Part shown: positions 27,027 to 37,580 of the stretch, in pieces
Layout of the letters: each line of letters starts with the position of its first letter
Numbering within the stretch: the first letter of the stretch is position 1
Origin: an uncultured Planktomarina sp.
Lineage (GTDB): Bacteria > Pseudomonadota > Alphaproteobacteria > Rhodobacterales > Rhodobacteraceae
Assembly: GCA_905182535.1 (NCBI GenBank)
Contig: CAJJBZ010000005.1
Location: 120,905 to 184,904, forward strand
Length of the DNA stretch: 64,000 bases
Reading direction: 5' to 3'
Notes under the pieces: generated by a model
What the model was told of the DNA's origin: nothing
The model's database searches: none
Seen by the model: only the letters and a program-made list of their open reading frames with translations
Position numbers and translations under genes: made by a program

Positions 27027-27557
27027 TTATTCATTTTTCCGTCTCTTTTCATGTTTTATGATGTTTTCACCGAAAGCTGCGAGCGCCGCTCTAAGCCCTT
27101 CATCTTTTATATCGCATGCAATTGCAGAGGCCTTCGCCACTGTCTCAGGGCAAGGCGGTGTCACCGCGCGCTTGGGCGCTTTGTTGAAATGTGCCTTGCC
27201 GTCGGAAAACCCAACTGGGGCTGTTTGAGTGATACGTATTCGAGAAATTGCATTGTAGCCGTAGCAGGCATTCACTTTTTCGCGCACTTGTGGCAGTTGC
27301 ATCTCAAGCATCTGAGCCTGTGCGCCGGTGGTGAGGAGCACCAATGTGGCACCAAACCCTTTTTGTGCATAGCTTACTTTGACTGGTGTGCAGATTTGTG
27401 CGACCTGAGCGCCTACAATTTCAGCCCAATGGGTAAGCAAGCGGGTGATGGCGAATCCACGAGATTCTCCTGCGGTGCGAAGCTTCTGTTCTACCAAAAC
27501 AGAGGTGCGCCGAAACCCTGCGCGGCGTTTTTCGTATGACCCAATAATTTTTTGCAT
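27027..27557 (-). CDS. DUF721 family protein, DciA-like
   Basis: A 176-residue DUF721 protein. The conserved N-terminal region (LTHWAEIVGAQVAQICTPVKV) and the LVLLTTGAQAQMLEMQLPQVREKVNACYG stretch are typical. DUF721 includes DciA, the ancestral loader of the replicative helicase DnaB in bacteria lacking DnaC. That role is inferred from the family. It is divergent from mutY with 85 bp between and precedes the dsbA-like gene by 5 bp, an arrangement I recall from other Rhodobacterales. Confidence 0.82.
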   Translation of the reverse strand: MQKIIGSYEKRRAGFRRTSVLVEQKLRTAGESRGFAITRLLTHWAEIVGAQVAQICTPVKVSYAQKGFGATLVLLTTGAQAQMLEMQLPQVREKVNACYGYNAISRIRITQTAPVGFSDGKAHFNKAPKRAVTPPCPETVAKASAIACDIKDEGLRAALAAFGENIIKHEKRRKNE

Positions 27558-27642
27558 CGATTTTTCTGACTTTTCCTGATTTGGTCTATTTTACCCTAAG
27601 CACGGCGTAACGCCACCTCTTTTACTGAAAGTATTTTAACCA

Positions 27643-28689
27643 TTGCGTGATCGCCCCAGTTCTAAGTCACTTCTTGCTTGGTATGATACCAATGCCCGTG
27701 TTTTACCTTGGCGCGTTGCGCCTTCGGATAGAAAATTAGGGCATATACCTGATCCCTATCGTATCTGGCTGTCCGAAATCATGTTGCAACAAACAACTGT
27801 TGCAGCCGTCAAATCATATTTTTTGAAATTTACTGAACTCTGGCCCACTGTTTTTGATCTCGCTGAGGCTGATGATGCGGATGTAATGGCGGGTTGGGCG
27901 GGCCTTGGTTATTATGCCCGAGCGCGCAACCTATTAAAATGCGCGCGGGCAGTAGTTGCTGAATTTGATGGTCAGTTTCCGCAAGACTGCGATCGGTTGC
28001 AAAGTCTACCGGGCATTGGGCCCTATACCAGTGCTGCCTTGGCATCGATCGCATTTGACCTGCCTGAGACAGTAGTGGACGGTAATGTTGAGCGGGTCAT
28101 GGCGCGTTTGTTTGATGTGCATATTCCTTTGCCAACGGCAAAAGCGTCGCTCATCAAGTTTGCTGAAGGCCTGACGCCTAGCAAGCGTGCAGGGGACTAT
28201 GCGCAAGCGGTGATGGACCTTGGGGCCACGGTTTGTACGCCTAAGTCTCCAAGTTGCAACTTGTGCCCATGGCGGATGTGTTGCCTGGCAAATGCCCGCG
28301 GAACTATGACTGCGCTACCTAAAAAGCTTCCCAAGGCCAAGAAGCCCACGCGTCAGGGGATTGCCTTTGTGGTGCGCCGTACTGACGGGGCGGTTTTGTT
28401 AGAGAAACGCCCAGATCGGGGGTTGCTGGGTGGGATGATGGGCTGGCCCGGTAGTGATTGGACCGAAGAGGCGCCTAAGATGATACCGCCCTTTCAGGCG
28501 GATTGGGTGGAGGCTCCAGAAGAGGTGCGCCATACTTTTACCCATTTTCATTTGAGGTTGAGGGTGGTCGTAGCTGCCGTTGCTCCAGACCGCAGCAACT
28601 GTCATTTTATTGAGCAACCTGACTTTCGGCCGATGGACCTTCCGACGGTGATGCGCAAGGTTTGGAATGCTGCTGTTAGTTTGAAGTAG
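27643..28689 (+). CDS. mutY: A/G-specific adenine DNA glycosylase
   Basis: A 348-residue base-excision repair enzyme removing adenine opposite 8-oxoguanine. The N-terminal catalytic domain has LPWR and SEIMLQQTTVAAVKSYF, the helix-hairpin-helix LPGIGPYTSAALASIAF, and the catalytic Asp in VVDGNVERVMARL. The 4Fe-4S ligands follow the C-x6-C-x2-C-x5-C pattern in CTPKSPSCNLCPWRMCC. The C-terminal half is the Nudix-like 8-oxoG recognition domain. The annotated start is TTG 27643; no ATG is available close upstream, so the start is moderately certain. Confidence 0.94.
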   Translation: MRDRPSSKSLLAWYDTNARVLPWRVAPSDRKLGHIPDPYRIWLSEIMLQQTTVAAVKSYFLKFTELWPTVFDLAEADDADVMAGWAGLGYYARARNLLKCARAVVAEFDGQFPQDCDRLQSLPGIGPYTSAALASIAFDLPETVVDGNVERVMARLFDVHIPLPTAKASLIKFAEGLTPSKRAGDYAQAVMDLGATVCTPKSPSCNLCPWRMCCLANARGTMTALPKKLPKAKKPTRQGIAFVVRRTDGAVLLEKRPDRGLLGGMMGWPGSDWTEEAPKMIPPFQADWVEAPEEVRHTFTHFHLRLRVVVAAVAPDRSNCHFIEQPDFRPMDLPTVMRKVWNAAVSLK

Positions 28690-28941
28690 TGGGGGTGGTA
28701 CTAATTATCCCAGCTTGTAGGCTGGCCAAGGGGGCATTCTGTTAGGGTTTTTCGCATAAGATTTTTCATCCATGTTTAATGAAGGCTGTCATTTTTTACC
28801 CTCTGCCCTCTCTCCTGTACCGCGCTAGCACAATCTAACTGTCCTACCTAACCGCAGCATAATTGTTCCTTAACCGCCAAAAACTACCGACCTAAAGTTT
28901 TGGTGTTATAGCCCACTGTATGGAAGGCAGCGGACATTTCT

Positions 28942-29619
28942 CTATTCGTCAAATCCCAGAAAACAAGTCACGTTTTCCAATGGGCGCCGGTGGGAAATAA
29001 CTGAGTTAGCGACAAAATCTTCATCTGGCCAGCCGAGGGCAACACAAGTTAGGATAACTTGGTCATCAGGGATCATAGCCGCTTGGCGAACAACCGGGCT
29101 TTGCATTATCCCTTGACCGTTGATAACTGCTCCAAGGCCTTTGCTCCATGCGGCAAGAACTAGGCCATATGTCATCGCCCCAGTATCAAAGTGAGCGATG
29201 GTATTTTTAATTAGGGATCTGTCGAAGCAAACCACAATGGAGACGGGTGCATCGAACTGACGAAACCCACGCATAACCCAATCTTGTCGCCGCTCGGCAT
29301 CCTCTCGTTTAATACCCATAGCTTCAAAAAGCTGCACAGCAATTTCGATCTGGCGCTTTCGATGCTCACCTTCATAGGCAGCATAATCCTCAATTTCACG
29401 AACAGGGGTCATACCGGCAAGCATCCGCTCCGTATTACCCTCGCGAACCGCCTCCAGAGGCTTGCCCGTTAATACATGAAGGTGCCAAGGTTGAGTATTC
29501 ATCGAAGATGGCGCTCGATTTGCAAGGGCGATAATGTCCTCTAGAAGAATTTTAGAAACCGGTTCATCTTTGAAACCTCTAATTGACCTCCGCTCTCTCA
29601 TTACTTTTTCAAGTTTCAT
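28942..29619 (-). CDS. Nitroreductase family oxidoreductase
   Basis: A 225-residue FMN-dependent, NAD(P)H-using nitroreductase-fold protein. It opens with MRERRSIRGFKDEPVSK (the FMN-phosphate-binding RRSIR), then NRAPSSMNTQPWHLHVLTG and GLVLAAWSKGLGAVINGQGI near residue 160, both typical. Physiological substrates range from quinones and nitroaromatics to enones, and cannot be fixed here. The flanking 28690-28941 and 29620-29967 stretches hold no gene I can support. Confidence 0.88.
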   Translation of the reverse strand: MKLEKVMRERRSIRGFKDEPVSKILLEDIIALANRAPSSMNTQPWHLHVLTGKPLEAVREGNTERMLAGMTPVREIEDYAAYEGEHRKRQIEIAVQLFEAMGIKREDAERRQDWVMRGFRQFDAPVSIVVCFDRSLIKNTIAHFDTGAMTYGLVLAAWSKGLGAVINGQGIMQSPVVRQAAMIPDDQVILTCVALGWPDEDFVANSVISHRRPLENVTCFLGFDE

Positions 29620-29967
29620 TGATCGCCCCCAACATCAGAAATTAGCTTTACTACCTCAAAGAGTAAAAGGTCAAAAAACATGTAGACTAAAGCTAATGTT
29701 AATGCAGTAGCCACCAGCACTGGCCGCTTTCTCTGAAATGCATAGGCAAAAGCCTACCCATATCACTGCTAAGACTTTTGACTGGGATGTAAGCGATGCG
29801 CTGCATCCACACAAAACTACAGTTCTGTCATTCATCAGCCAGTGTAGATCACTGATCCGTTTGGCAGGGTCGCTTTGCAGAGGACGACGTTTTTTATGCG
29901 GTTCTTCCAAAGAAAACGTCTGAGTTAATTCTTTCCATTCTTCAACTCACAACCCCCTTTAAAATAT
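29620..29967. other. Intergenic stretch with no supported gene
   Basis: I see no conserved protein, RNA gene or terminator here. Short open frames on both strands have no recognisable content. Because a PhyH remnant lies next to it, part of this DNA may be decayed sequence of the same event. Confidence 0.5.
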
Positions 29968-30300
29968 TTACACATCTAAAATATAACGTGTGGCTGGTAT
30001 TAACCGTGCCTCGATTTTCGGTAGCAGAAGCTTCCTCTGATCAGTTTGTTGGGCGTTCTCGTGGGCGGTCAAGGCGCAATGATAAACCCATCGTGTGCGC
30101 TGCGACTGATTTTTGATGCTTCCGTGCCAAATCTGGCCGTTGAAGAATCCCACTGAGCCTGCAGATCCTGTAATGTAAGCCTCGTCCGGATGCAGCGCTC
30201 TACGGTGTTTTTGAGCATTAGAGCTAACACTAATAATTCGTTGAATGAAAAATGCCCCACCAACAAGGGCAGGGCATAAGTTGGCGCTTTGCGAATCGTT
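29968..30300 (-). pseudogene. Phytanoyl-CoA dioxygenase (PhyH) family remnant
   Basis: The reading frame shows a clear PhyH C-terminus: HPDEAYITGSAGSVGFFNGQ with IWHGS (second Fe ligand His), a conserved Arg nearby, then a tail with QQTDQR, EARLIPATRYILDV. Upstream, the sequence degenerates after AFFIQRII, where a GSH-type turn would be expected, and the N-terminal two thirds with the HxD motif are missing. PhyH enzymes are Fe(II)/2-oxoglutarate hydroxylases. The remnant is about 110 residues of an expected ~270 and ends near the convergent-facing 29.9 kb gap. Confidence 0.72.
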
Positions 30301-30337
30301 GCAAGCACAGGCGGTAACTGAATTTAGTGTTGGGGAC

Positions 30338-31507
<1,170 letters not shown>

Positions 31508-31542
31508 TCATGAACGATTCGCCGTCAATTTCTTATTTCTAA

Positions 31543-32178
31543 TCAGGTACTTAATTTTTTCTCTTGATACAAGATGTTGTGTACCGGTTTGAAGGTCCGT
31601 CTATGGTGAGGGGTAACTCCCAAATCTTGGAGTGCTTTTAGGTGCTGTGCTGTTGGATACCCGGCATTTTTCTCCCATCCATATCCGGGAAACTGTTGCC
31701 CTAAATCACACATAACAAAATCCCGACTTATTTTTGCCACAATTGAAGCCGCAGCAATTGACACCGAACGAGAGTCTCCCTTGATCAGTGCGGTGGCTGG
31801 AATTTCTAAATTACGCGGAATCAAATTGCCATCTACAAGCACATGGTCAGGCTGTTTTTTAAGGTTGTGCACGGCTCGTACCATGGCCAAATGTGACGCC
31901 TGCAAAATATTGATTGTTTCGATCTCTCGCTCAGACGCGCTGGCTATGGAGACCTCCGCATGCTCCATGATGGCCTTGAGCAGTATCTCTCTCTTTGCGG
32001 CAGATAGTTTTTTACTATCATTTAGCCCGTTCGGGATATGCCTAGGATCCAATATAACAGCGGCTGCGAAAACAGGACCTGCTAGAGGGCCACGCCCCAC
32101 TTCATCGACACCGGCTATATTTAGGTAACCCTGAGCTTGGAGGTCTTCTTCAAATTCAAATGTTGGTAAGTTGGACAT
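31543..32178 (-). CDS. rnhB: Ribonuclease HII
   Basis: A 211-residue endonuclease cutting RNA in RNA-DNA hybrids, including single ribonucleotides. The catalytic acidic residues lie in GVDEVGRGPLAGPVFAAAV near residue 19-37 and in the VLVDGNLIP segment near 117; KGDSRSVSIAAASIVAKISRD and the GYPTAQH motif near 185 complete the pattern. Length is normal. It is upstream of ccrM on the same strand and divergent from the xth remnant. Confidence 0.95.
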   Translation of the reverse strand: MSNLPTFEFEEDLQAQGYLNIAGVDEVGRGPLAGPVFAAAVILDPRHIPNGLNDSKKLSAAKREILLKAIMEHAEVSIASASEREIETINILQASHLAMVRAVHNLKKQPDHVLVDGNLIPRNLEIPATALIKGDSRSVSIAAASIVAKISRDFVMCDLGQQFPGYGWEKNAGYPTAQHLKALQDLGVTPHHRRTFKPVHNILYQEKKLST

Positions 32179-32303
32179 TTTATTGTTAATACTCCTAATA
32201 TCTACGACGTGCCATCATCGAAATTATTTTGGCAGGAATGGGTTGGTTGCGGCTCCCCATGCTCTATAAGTGGTCGGTATTAAAACTTAGTGGAGCCAAA
32301 TTC

Positions 32304-33059
32304 ATGACATTTACACTCGCTACGTGGAACATCAACTCAGTGCGGTTGCGTGAACCTATTGTTTTACAATTGCTACGCGATGAATCTCCCGATGTTTTGT
32401 GCCTGCAGGAATGTAAAAGTCTGGTTGAGCTTATTCCAACCGAAGGATTTTCTGCACTAGGCTACACGCACATGGTGGCGCGTGGGCAGAAAGGGTATAA
32501 TGGTGTGATGATATTGTCCAAGCTTCCCTTGCAGGATGCAGGCGGGTTGGATCTTGCTAATCTCGGCCATGATTTTATCACAAGACTTCTTGTTAGCGGT
32601 CCACATAGCCAACGAGTACTATCGCGATAAAAATGAAAAATTCAGCAAGAACTTACCAACAATAGTAGACGTGATATCTTTAAAGTTGAGAAACCCCAGC
32701 GTGCTATTTTGGTGGGTGATCTTAACATTGCGCCACGTACAGACGATGTTTGGGATCATAAGAAACTTTTGAAAATCGTGAGCCATACTGCGATTGAAGT
32801 TGAGCATTTAAATGATGTGATGAAAGCTGGCGACTGGGTGGATGTCACTCGGCAAGATATTCCTGAGGGGCTGCTCTATAGCTGGTGGTCCTATCGTGCC
32901 AAGGATTGGGATACGGCTGATAAGGGTCGCCGGTTGGACCACATTTGGGCGACCTCTGATATTGTGGCCTCTGCGCACTCTAGCCGCATTGTGCGTGCGG
33001 TGCGTGGATGGGAGAAGCCGTCGGATCACGCACCAGTCTTTGCGAGTTTTGATATCTAA
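32304..33059 (+). pseudogene. xth: Exodeoxyribonuclease III, interrupted by frameshifts and a small deletion
   Basis: The N-terminal part (MTFTLATWNINSVRLRE, LCLQECK, GQKGYNGVMILSKLPL) and the C-terminal part (ILVGDLNIAPRTDDVW, SWWSYRAKDWDTADKGRRLD, PSDHAPVFASFD) match AP endonuclease/exonuclease III with all key motifs. The middle, about 32570-32700, is broken: a fragment RDKNEKFSKNL sits in a second frame, the next part in a third, and roughly 40 residues expected between are missing. More than one indel is needed, so real decay is plausible here. The N-terminal frame ends at 32630 and the C-terminal one is open from 32709. Confidence 0.85.
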
Positions 33060-33121
33060 ATTTCTCTTGGCAAAAGCGAGAGTGGCACTCATATAGGGTA
33101 GAACACACAAGGAATCTAGAT

Positions 33122-34045
33122 ATGCCGGAACTGAACACCACAACTGCCGCACAACCCACTTCTGGAGATTTGATAAAAGACTGCACAGAGCAAAGCTTTA
33201 TGCAGGATGTTGTTGAAATGTCCCAAAACGTACCTGTGATTGTTGATTTTTGGGCACCATGGTGCGGCCCGTGTAAGACCCTAGGTCCCGCGCTGGAAGC
33301 TGCAGTCGTTGCGGCTGGTGGTGCAGTAAAGATGGTCAAGGTAGATATCGATAAAAACCAAGCTATTGCTGGTCAACTGCAAATTCAATCAGTCCCAACG
33401 GTTTATGCCTTCTGGCAAGGAAAGCCTGTTGATGGATTCCAAGGCGCAGTTGCAGGCTCTGAGATTCAGGCTTTTGTTGAACGCGTAATCGCGATGGGTG
33501 ACGGCCCGGTTGCTGATGGTGGTTTGGCTGACGCATTAAATGCAGCCCAGGAAATGCTAGCCGAAGGGGAGGCCGCAGATGCGGCGCAAACCTTTGCTGC
33601 AATACTTGAAGAAGAGCCAACTAATGTGGGGGCTTACGCTGGTTTGGTTCAATCACATTTGGCCTTGAATGATTTGGAGCAAGCCGAAGCGACCTTGAAT
33701 GGTGCACCAGTAGAAATTAGCGAAGCTCCCGAATTAGAGGTTGTGCATGCGCAATTAGAATTGGCAAAGCAAGCTGCTCAGGTGGGACCTTTAGACCAAC
33801 TACAAGCCGCGGTGGACGTTGATGCTAATAATCATCAAGCCCGGCTTGAGCTAGCGACTGCACTCCATGCAAGTGGTGATGCTGAGGCTGCTGTAGAACA
33901 ATTGCTGGAGCTGTTTCGCAGGGATCGTGAGTGGAATAACGGTGCGGCTAAAGCACAATTGTTTACAATTTTTGATGCTTTACCCGCAAATGATCCAGTT
34001 GTTTTGAATGGGCGGCGTAAATTATCGTCTTTAATATTTGCATGA
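33122..34045 (+). CDS. Thioredoxin domain-tetratricopeptide protein, CnoX/YbbN-like co-chaperedoxin
   Basis: A 307-residue cytoplasmic protein. The thioredoxin domain (about residues 20-125) carries WAPWCGPCKTLGP with a full CGPC site, unlike the SxxC of E. coli CnoX. After it come helical repeats (AQEMLAEGEAADAAQTFAAIL, AGLVQSHLALNDLEQAEATL) of TPR type. CnoX protects proteins from over-oxidation and passes them to GroEL or DnaK. It is followed by a LON-domain gene after 26 bp, probably in one transcription unit with the Trm112-like gene. Confidence 0.87.
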   Translation: MPELNTTTAAQPTSGDLIKDCTEQSFMQDVVEMSQNVPVIVDFWAPWCGPCKTLGPALEAAVVAAGGAVKMVKVDIDKNQAIAGQLQIQSVPTVYAFWQGKPVDGFQGAVAGSEIQAFVERVIAMGDGPVADGGLADALNAAQEMLAEGEAADAAQTFAAILEEEPTNVGAYAGLVQSHLALNDLEQAEATLNGAPVEISEAPELEVVHAQLELAKQAAQVGPLDQLQAAVDVDANNHQARLELATALHASGDAEAAVEQLLELFRRDREWNNGAAKAQLFTIFDALPANDPVVLNGRRKLSSLIFA

Positions 34046-34071
34046 TCCGAAAGCCGAGCTAAGTAAGTGTA

Positions 34072-34713
34072 ATGACATTAAGATTTGATATACCGGATGT
34101 AATCCCAGTGTTCCCTTTGCCGGGGGCACTTTTGTTGCCTCGGGCTAAATTGCCTTTGCATATTTTTGAGCCACGCTATCTCAGCATGATCGAGGATTGT
34201 ATGAAAACGCCAAGCCGTTTCATTGGCATGGTGCAGCCTTATAAATCTCGTGGGGGTGAGACGAAGCTGCACTCTATTGGCTGTGCTGGTCGGTTAAATC
34301 AATTTTCAGAAACAGAAGATGGCCGCTTCATGGTCACGCTGTCCGGCATGAGCCGTTTTCGTATCAAAGAAGAGGTCGAAGGATTTTCTCCCTATCCCCG
34401 CTGCCATGTTTCTTGGGACGGATTTGAGCGTGATCTAGGAAAATTTGAACAGGATGAAAATTTTGATCGTTCAGTATTTATGGCAGGTCTCAAACGATAT
34501 TTTGATGATCGGCAGCTATCTACAGATTGGGAAACTATGCAGGAGGCAGATGATGAATTACTGATAAACTCATTGTCGATGCTCTGTCCGTTTGAAGCTG
34601 AAGATAAACAAGCTTTGCTTGAAGCGCCCAGTTTGAGTACGCGGCGCGAAACCTTGGCCACATTGATAGAATTTGCTTTGCGCGGTGGGGCTGGCGAGGA
34701 TTTTTTACAATGA
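34072..34713 (+). CDS. LON N-terminal substrate-binding domain protein
   Basis: A 213-residue protein consisting of a lone Lon substrate-binding domain: [29 protein letters not shown] near residue 10-38, then [28 protein letters not shown]. There is no ATPase or protease domain, so it is not Lon itself; such stand-alone proteins are common in alphaproteobacteria and have no settled function. It overlaps the next gene by 4 bp (ATGA). The start codon ATG at 34072 agrees with the usual family start. Confidence 0.87.
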   Translation: MTLRFDIPDVIPVFPLPGALLLPRAKLPLHIFEPRYLSMIEDCMKTPSRFIGMVQPYKSRGGETKLHSIGCAGRLNQFSETEDGRFMVTLSGMSRFRIKEEVEGFSPYPRCHVSWDGFERDLGKFEQDENFDRSVFMAGLKRYFDDRQLSTDWETMQEADDELLINSLSMLCPFEAEDKQALLEAPSLSTRRETLATLIEFALRGGAGEDFLQ

Positions 34714-34883
34714 GCGATATTAACGGTAAAATGTTAGAAGCTTTAATTTGCCCACAAACCGGCGCACCATTGAAATATGACGCCCAGCGTCAGGAGTTAA
34801 TCTCAAAGTCGGCGCACCTAGCCTATCCAATCCGTGACGGCATTCCCATCATGTTGGTGGGTGAAGCCCGTGAAATTGACTGA
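34710..34883 (+). CDS. Trm112 family small protein (UPF0434/YcaR-like)
   Basis: A 57-residue protein: it starts [20 protein letters not shown], then a [13 protein letters not shown] segment typical of YcaR/Trm112-like proteins. Eukaryotic Trm112 activates several methyltransferases; the bacterial short forms are poorly understood. Only one Cys of the zinc-ribbon remains (ICPQ), as in many proteobacterial members. ATGA overlap with the upstream LON-domain gene indicates coupled translation. Confidence 0.85.
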   Translation: MSDINGKMLEALICPQTGAPLKYDAQRQELISKSAHLAYPIRDGIPIMLVGEAREID

Positions 34884-34887
34884 GGGT

Positions 34888-36105
34888 TTAAAGCGGTTCA
34901 CCTTGCAATAACTTCGGCACGTCACCTGCGGTTCCTGAGGCATTTGATACAAATTTTCGGCGTAACGAGGAGGTATTGCTAACTAAACCCAAGCTCAAAT
35001 CTCTCAGGCCTCGCATGATGGGATTATCATTGGAAAATAGTCGATTAAACCCGTTGGTGGCGGTACAAAGTAGCGCATTGTCAAAGCCTCGCCAGTGTTG
35101 ATATTCCTCAAGAGCGGTGTGAATACCTAGATCCTGACCACGGCGCTTAGTGTCGCATAATACCTCGGCCAGGGCTGCAACATCTTTAAAGCCAGAGTTC
35201 AGGCCTTGGCCTGCGATAGGGTGTACCGCATGGGCAGCATCCCCCACTAATGCCACTCGTGGGGCGATCATCCGGTGGGTGGTCGAGAGTGATAGGGGGT
35301 AGATATATCTTTTGCCAGCTAGTGATATATTTCCTAAAAACTTTCCGAACCTTGGCCGAAGGATATCAAGATAATTTGTATCATTCAGTGTGTGAATTTG
35401 TTGTGCAATTTCGGTTTTTTCTGTCCAAACGATACCACTTCGATTGTGGGTCAGTGGTAAGATCGCCAAGGGCCCTGATGGCATAAAGTATTGATGCGCA
35501 ATGCCGTTGTGTGGCTTGTCGTGGGCAATGGCGCAGACCAGTGAAGATTGATCATATCTCCAGCCGGCTCGGGTTAAGCCAGCGGATTTAGCGACGTTTG
35601 AGTTGCGCCCGTCAGCGCCCACCAAAAGCGAAGCTATCAGCGTAATTCCAGAGTTTAATGTCACTGCTGTATTTGTAGAATGGGTGGTTTGGCTTAAAAT
35701 TTCGCAATTTGGAAAGAATGTCACGTCGGAATGCTTAAGAGCATTGTGCAAAACTGCTCGCAAATGGCGATCTTCAACCGTATATCCCATCGGACCTTGG
35801 CCTAAATCTTCCTGACTAAACTGCATTACAAAGGGTGATGGTGCCTCCCCAGCATGACCATCACTGACTTTAATCTCTAGCATCGGCTGCGCGTTTTTTA
35901 CTAGATTTTTCCAGAGGCCCAGTACTTCAAGCATTTTCTTGCTAGAAGCAGCCAGCGCGTAAGACCTACCATCAAAGCCACTTTTATCAGCTGTCACCCT
36001 GGGGTTTTTATCAATAATAACAGTACGAATTCCAGCACTGTCTAACGCCAATGCTAAGGTTAACCCATTGAGCCCACCGCCCGCTATGATAACTTCGTAA
36101 TCCAT
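34888..36105 (-). CDS. UbiH/UbiF/VisC-type FAD-dependent hydroxylase
   Basis: A ~405-residue flavin monooxygenase of the ubiquinone-hydroxylase group. FAD-binding motifs are VIIAGGGLNGLTLALALDSAG near the start, LLVGADGRNSNVAKSAG near residue 165 and ALVGDAAHAVHPIAGQGLNSGFKD near 280. It likely hydroxylates a ring carbon of the ubiquinone precursor; which position cannot be told. I use ATG 36105, where related proteins start; the frame is open to ATG 36153, and no strong ribosome site favours either. It is divergent from the amidase gene. Confidence 0.88.
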   Translation of the reverse strand: MDYEVIIAGGGLNGLTLALALDSAGIRTVIIDKNPRVTADKSGFDGRSYALAASSKKMLEVLGLWKNLVKNAQPMLEIKVSDGHAGEAPSPFVMQFSQEDLGQGPMGYTVEDRHLRAVLHNALKHSDVTFFPNCEILSQTTHSTNTAVTLNSGITLIASLLVGADGRNSNVAKSAGLTRAGWRYDQSSLVCAIAHDKPHNGIAHQYFMPSGPLAILPLTHNRSGIVWTEKTEIAQQIHTLNDTNYLDILRPRFGKFLGNISLAGKRYIYPLSLSTTHRMIAPRVALVGDAAHAVHPIAGQGLNSGFKDVAALAEVLCDTKRRGQDLGIHTALEEYQHWRGFDNALLCTATNGFNRLFSNDNPIMRGLRDLSLGLVSNTSSLRRKFVSNASGTAGDVPKLLQGEPL

Positions 36106-36186
36106 ATTGAAGACATGGGGTAGCAAAGGGATATTGTCGAGGGGGTGCGACATCGTTAGCGTGGGGGCAAATTAGGAGGACGATTA

Positions 36187-37516
36187 ATGCAAAGATGGTT
36201 AACGATGAGTGCCGCAACTCTTGGTCGAGCAATCGGCAAGGGTGATATTGATCCTGTGGCTTTGGCCCAAACCTACCTGAACGCGATTGACGCGCACCCT
36301 TTTGCAGATCGCATTTATACAGTTGTCACCCATGAACGCGCCTTGGTTGAGGCTACTGCTGCGGCAGAGCGTGCTAGGGTTGGACAGCGCAAATCAGCCC
36401 TCGACGGGGTACCCGTGTCTTGGAAAGATCTTTTTGATAGTGCTGGAGTGGCCACAGAGGCGGGTAGTGTACTGCTGAAAGATCGTGTGCCAGATACGGA
36501 TTGTGAAGTATTGCGTACCGCTACGGCATTGGGTCTGGTGTGCCTCGGAAAGACCCATATGTCGGAGTTAGCTTTTTCTGGTCTTGGCCATAACCCTAGC
36601 ACTGCCACACCACCCTGCGTGAATGATCATACAGCGGTTTCAGGGGGATCCTCCTCGGGTGCTGCAGCCTCGGTCGCCTTTGGTCTAGCACCTATGGCGT
36701 TTGGTTCTGATACTGGCGGATCTGTCCGGATTCCAGCGGCGTGGAACGACTTGGTGGGACTAAAAACAACTAGTGGGCGTATTTCTTTACAAGGCGTTGT
36801 GCCACTTTGTGCTCGGTTTGATACCGTGGGTCCGCTCTGCCGTTCTGTAGAAGATGCGGCCCTTGCGCTATCCGCCTTGGAGGGCAGTAATCCAGTAGAT
36901 CTCACCAATACTACATTAGAGGGTAAGCGATTTGCGATTTGCGATACCGCAGCTTTTGACGACATTCGTGCTGAGCCTTTAGCTGGGTTTAATAGTGCGA
37001 TTGATAGTTTGAAGCGGATGGGCGCAGTTGTGGACCGGATTAAGATCCCGCAAGTGCAGGCTGCCTTGGCGCTTACAGGTGTTTTATTTGCCCCTGAGGC
37101 CTATGGGACTTGGAAAAAACAGATTGAGGCCAATCCTGATGCGATGTTTGAGGAAATTCTTCTTCGGTTCCGCAGTGGCGCCAATGTCTCAGCAGCAGAT
37201 TATGTTGCGGGATGGCAAGAATTGGATCAGTTGCGGGCCGAGTATTACAAGGTGACTGCGGGCTATGACTCGATTTTGATGCCCAGCTCACCGATCCTTC
37301 CCACCTAACATGGAGAGGTTGGGTCAAGATCATGATTATTATGTAAGTGAGAATTTACTCGCATTGCGTAACACTCGTATTGGCAACTTGATGGGTGCTT
37401 GTGCCCTAACTTTACCGACTGTGGTACCATCATCTGGGCTGATGTTGATTTGTCCGCCGATGCAAGAATATTTCCTGTTGCGCCTTGGCGCGGCGGTGGA
37501 AAATGCTTTGGCATGA
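36187..37516 (+). pseudogene. Amidase (amidase-signature family), one-base frameshift near the C-terminus
   Basis: An amidase-signature hydrolase with the Ser-cisSer-Lys triad: Lys in VPVSWKDLFDSAGV near residue 78, and the GGSSSGAAASVAFGLAP and DTGGSVRIPAAWN serine motifs near 155-190. The first frame stops at SSPILPT*, and a second frame continues with NMERLGQDHDYYVSENLLAL and the conserved LTLPTVVPSSGLML to 37516. Dropping one base at about 37300-37303 fuses them to about 442 residues, the usual size. GGAGG precedes the ATG well. Substrate unknown. Confidence 0.85.
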
Positions 37517-37580
37517 TGACGTTTTTGATTTGCAGTGGCTTGCTGGCTGGCCTAAATCTCTAGTTAAGAGGACCTAGTAT

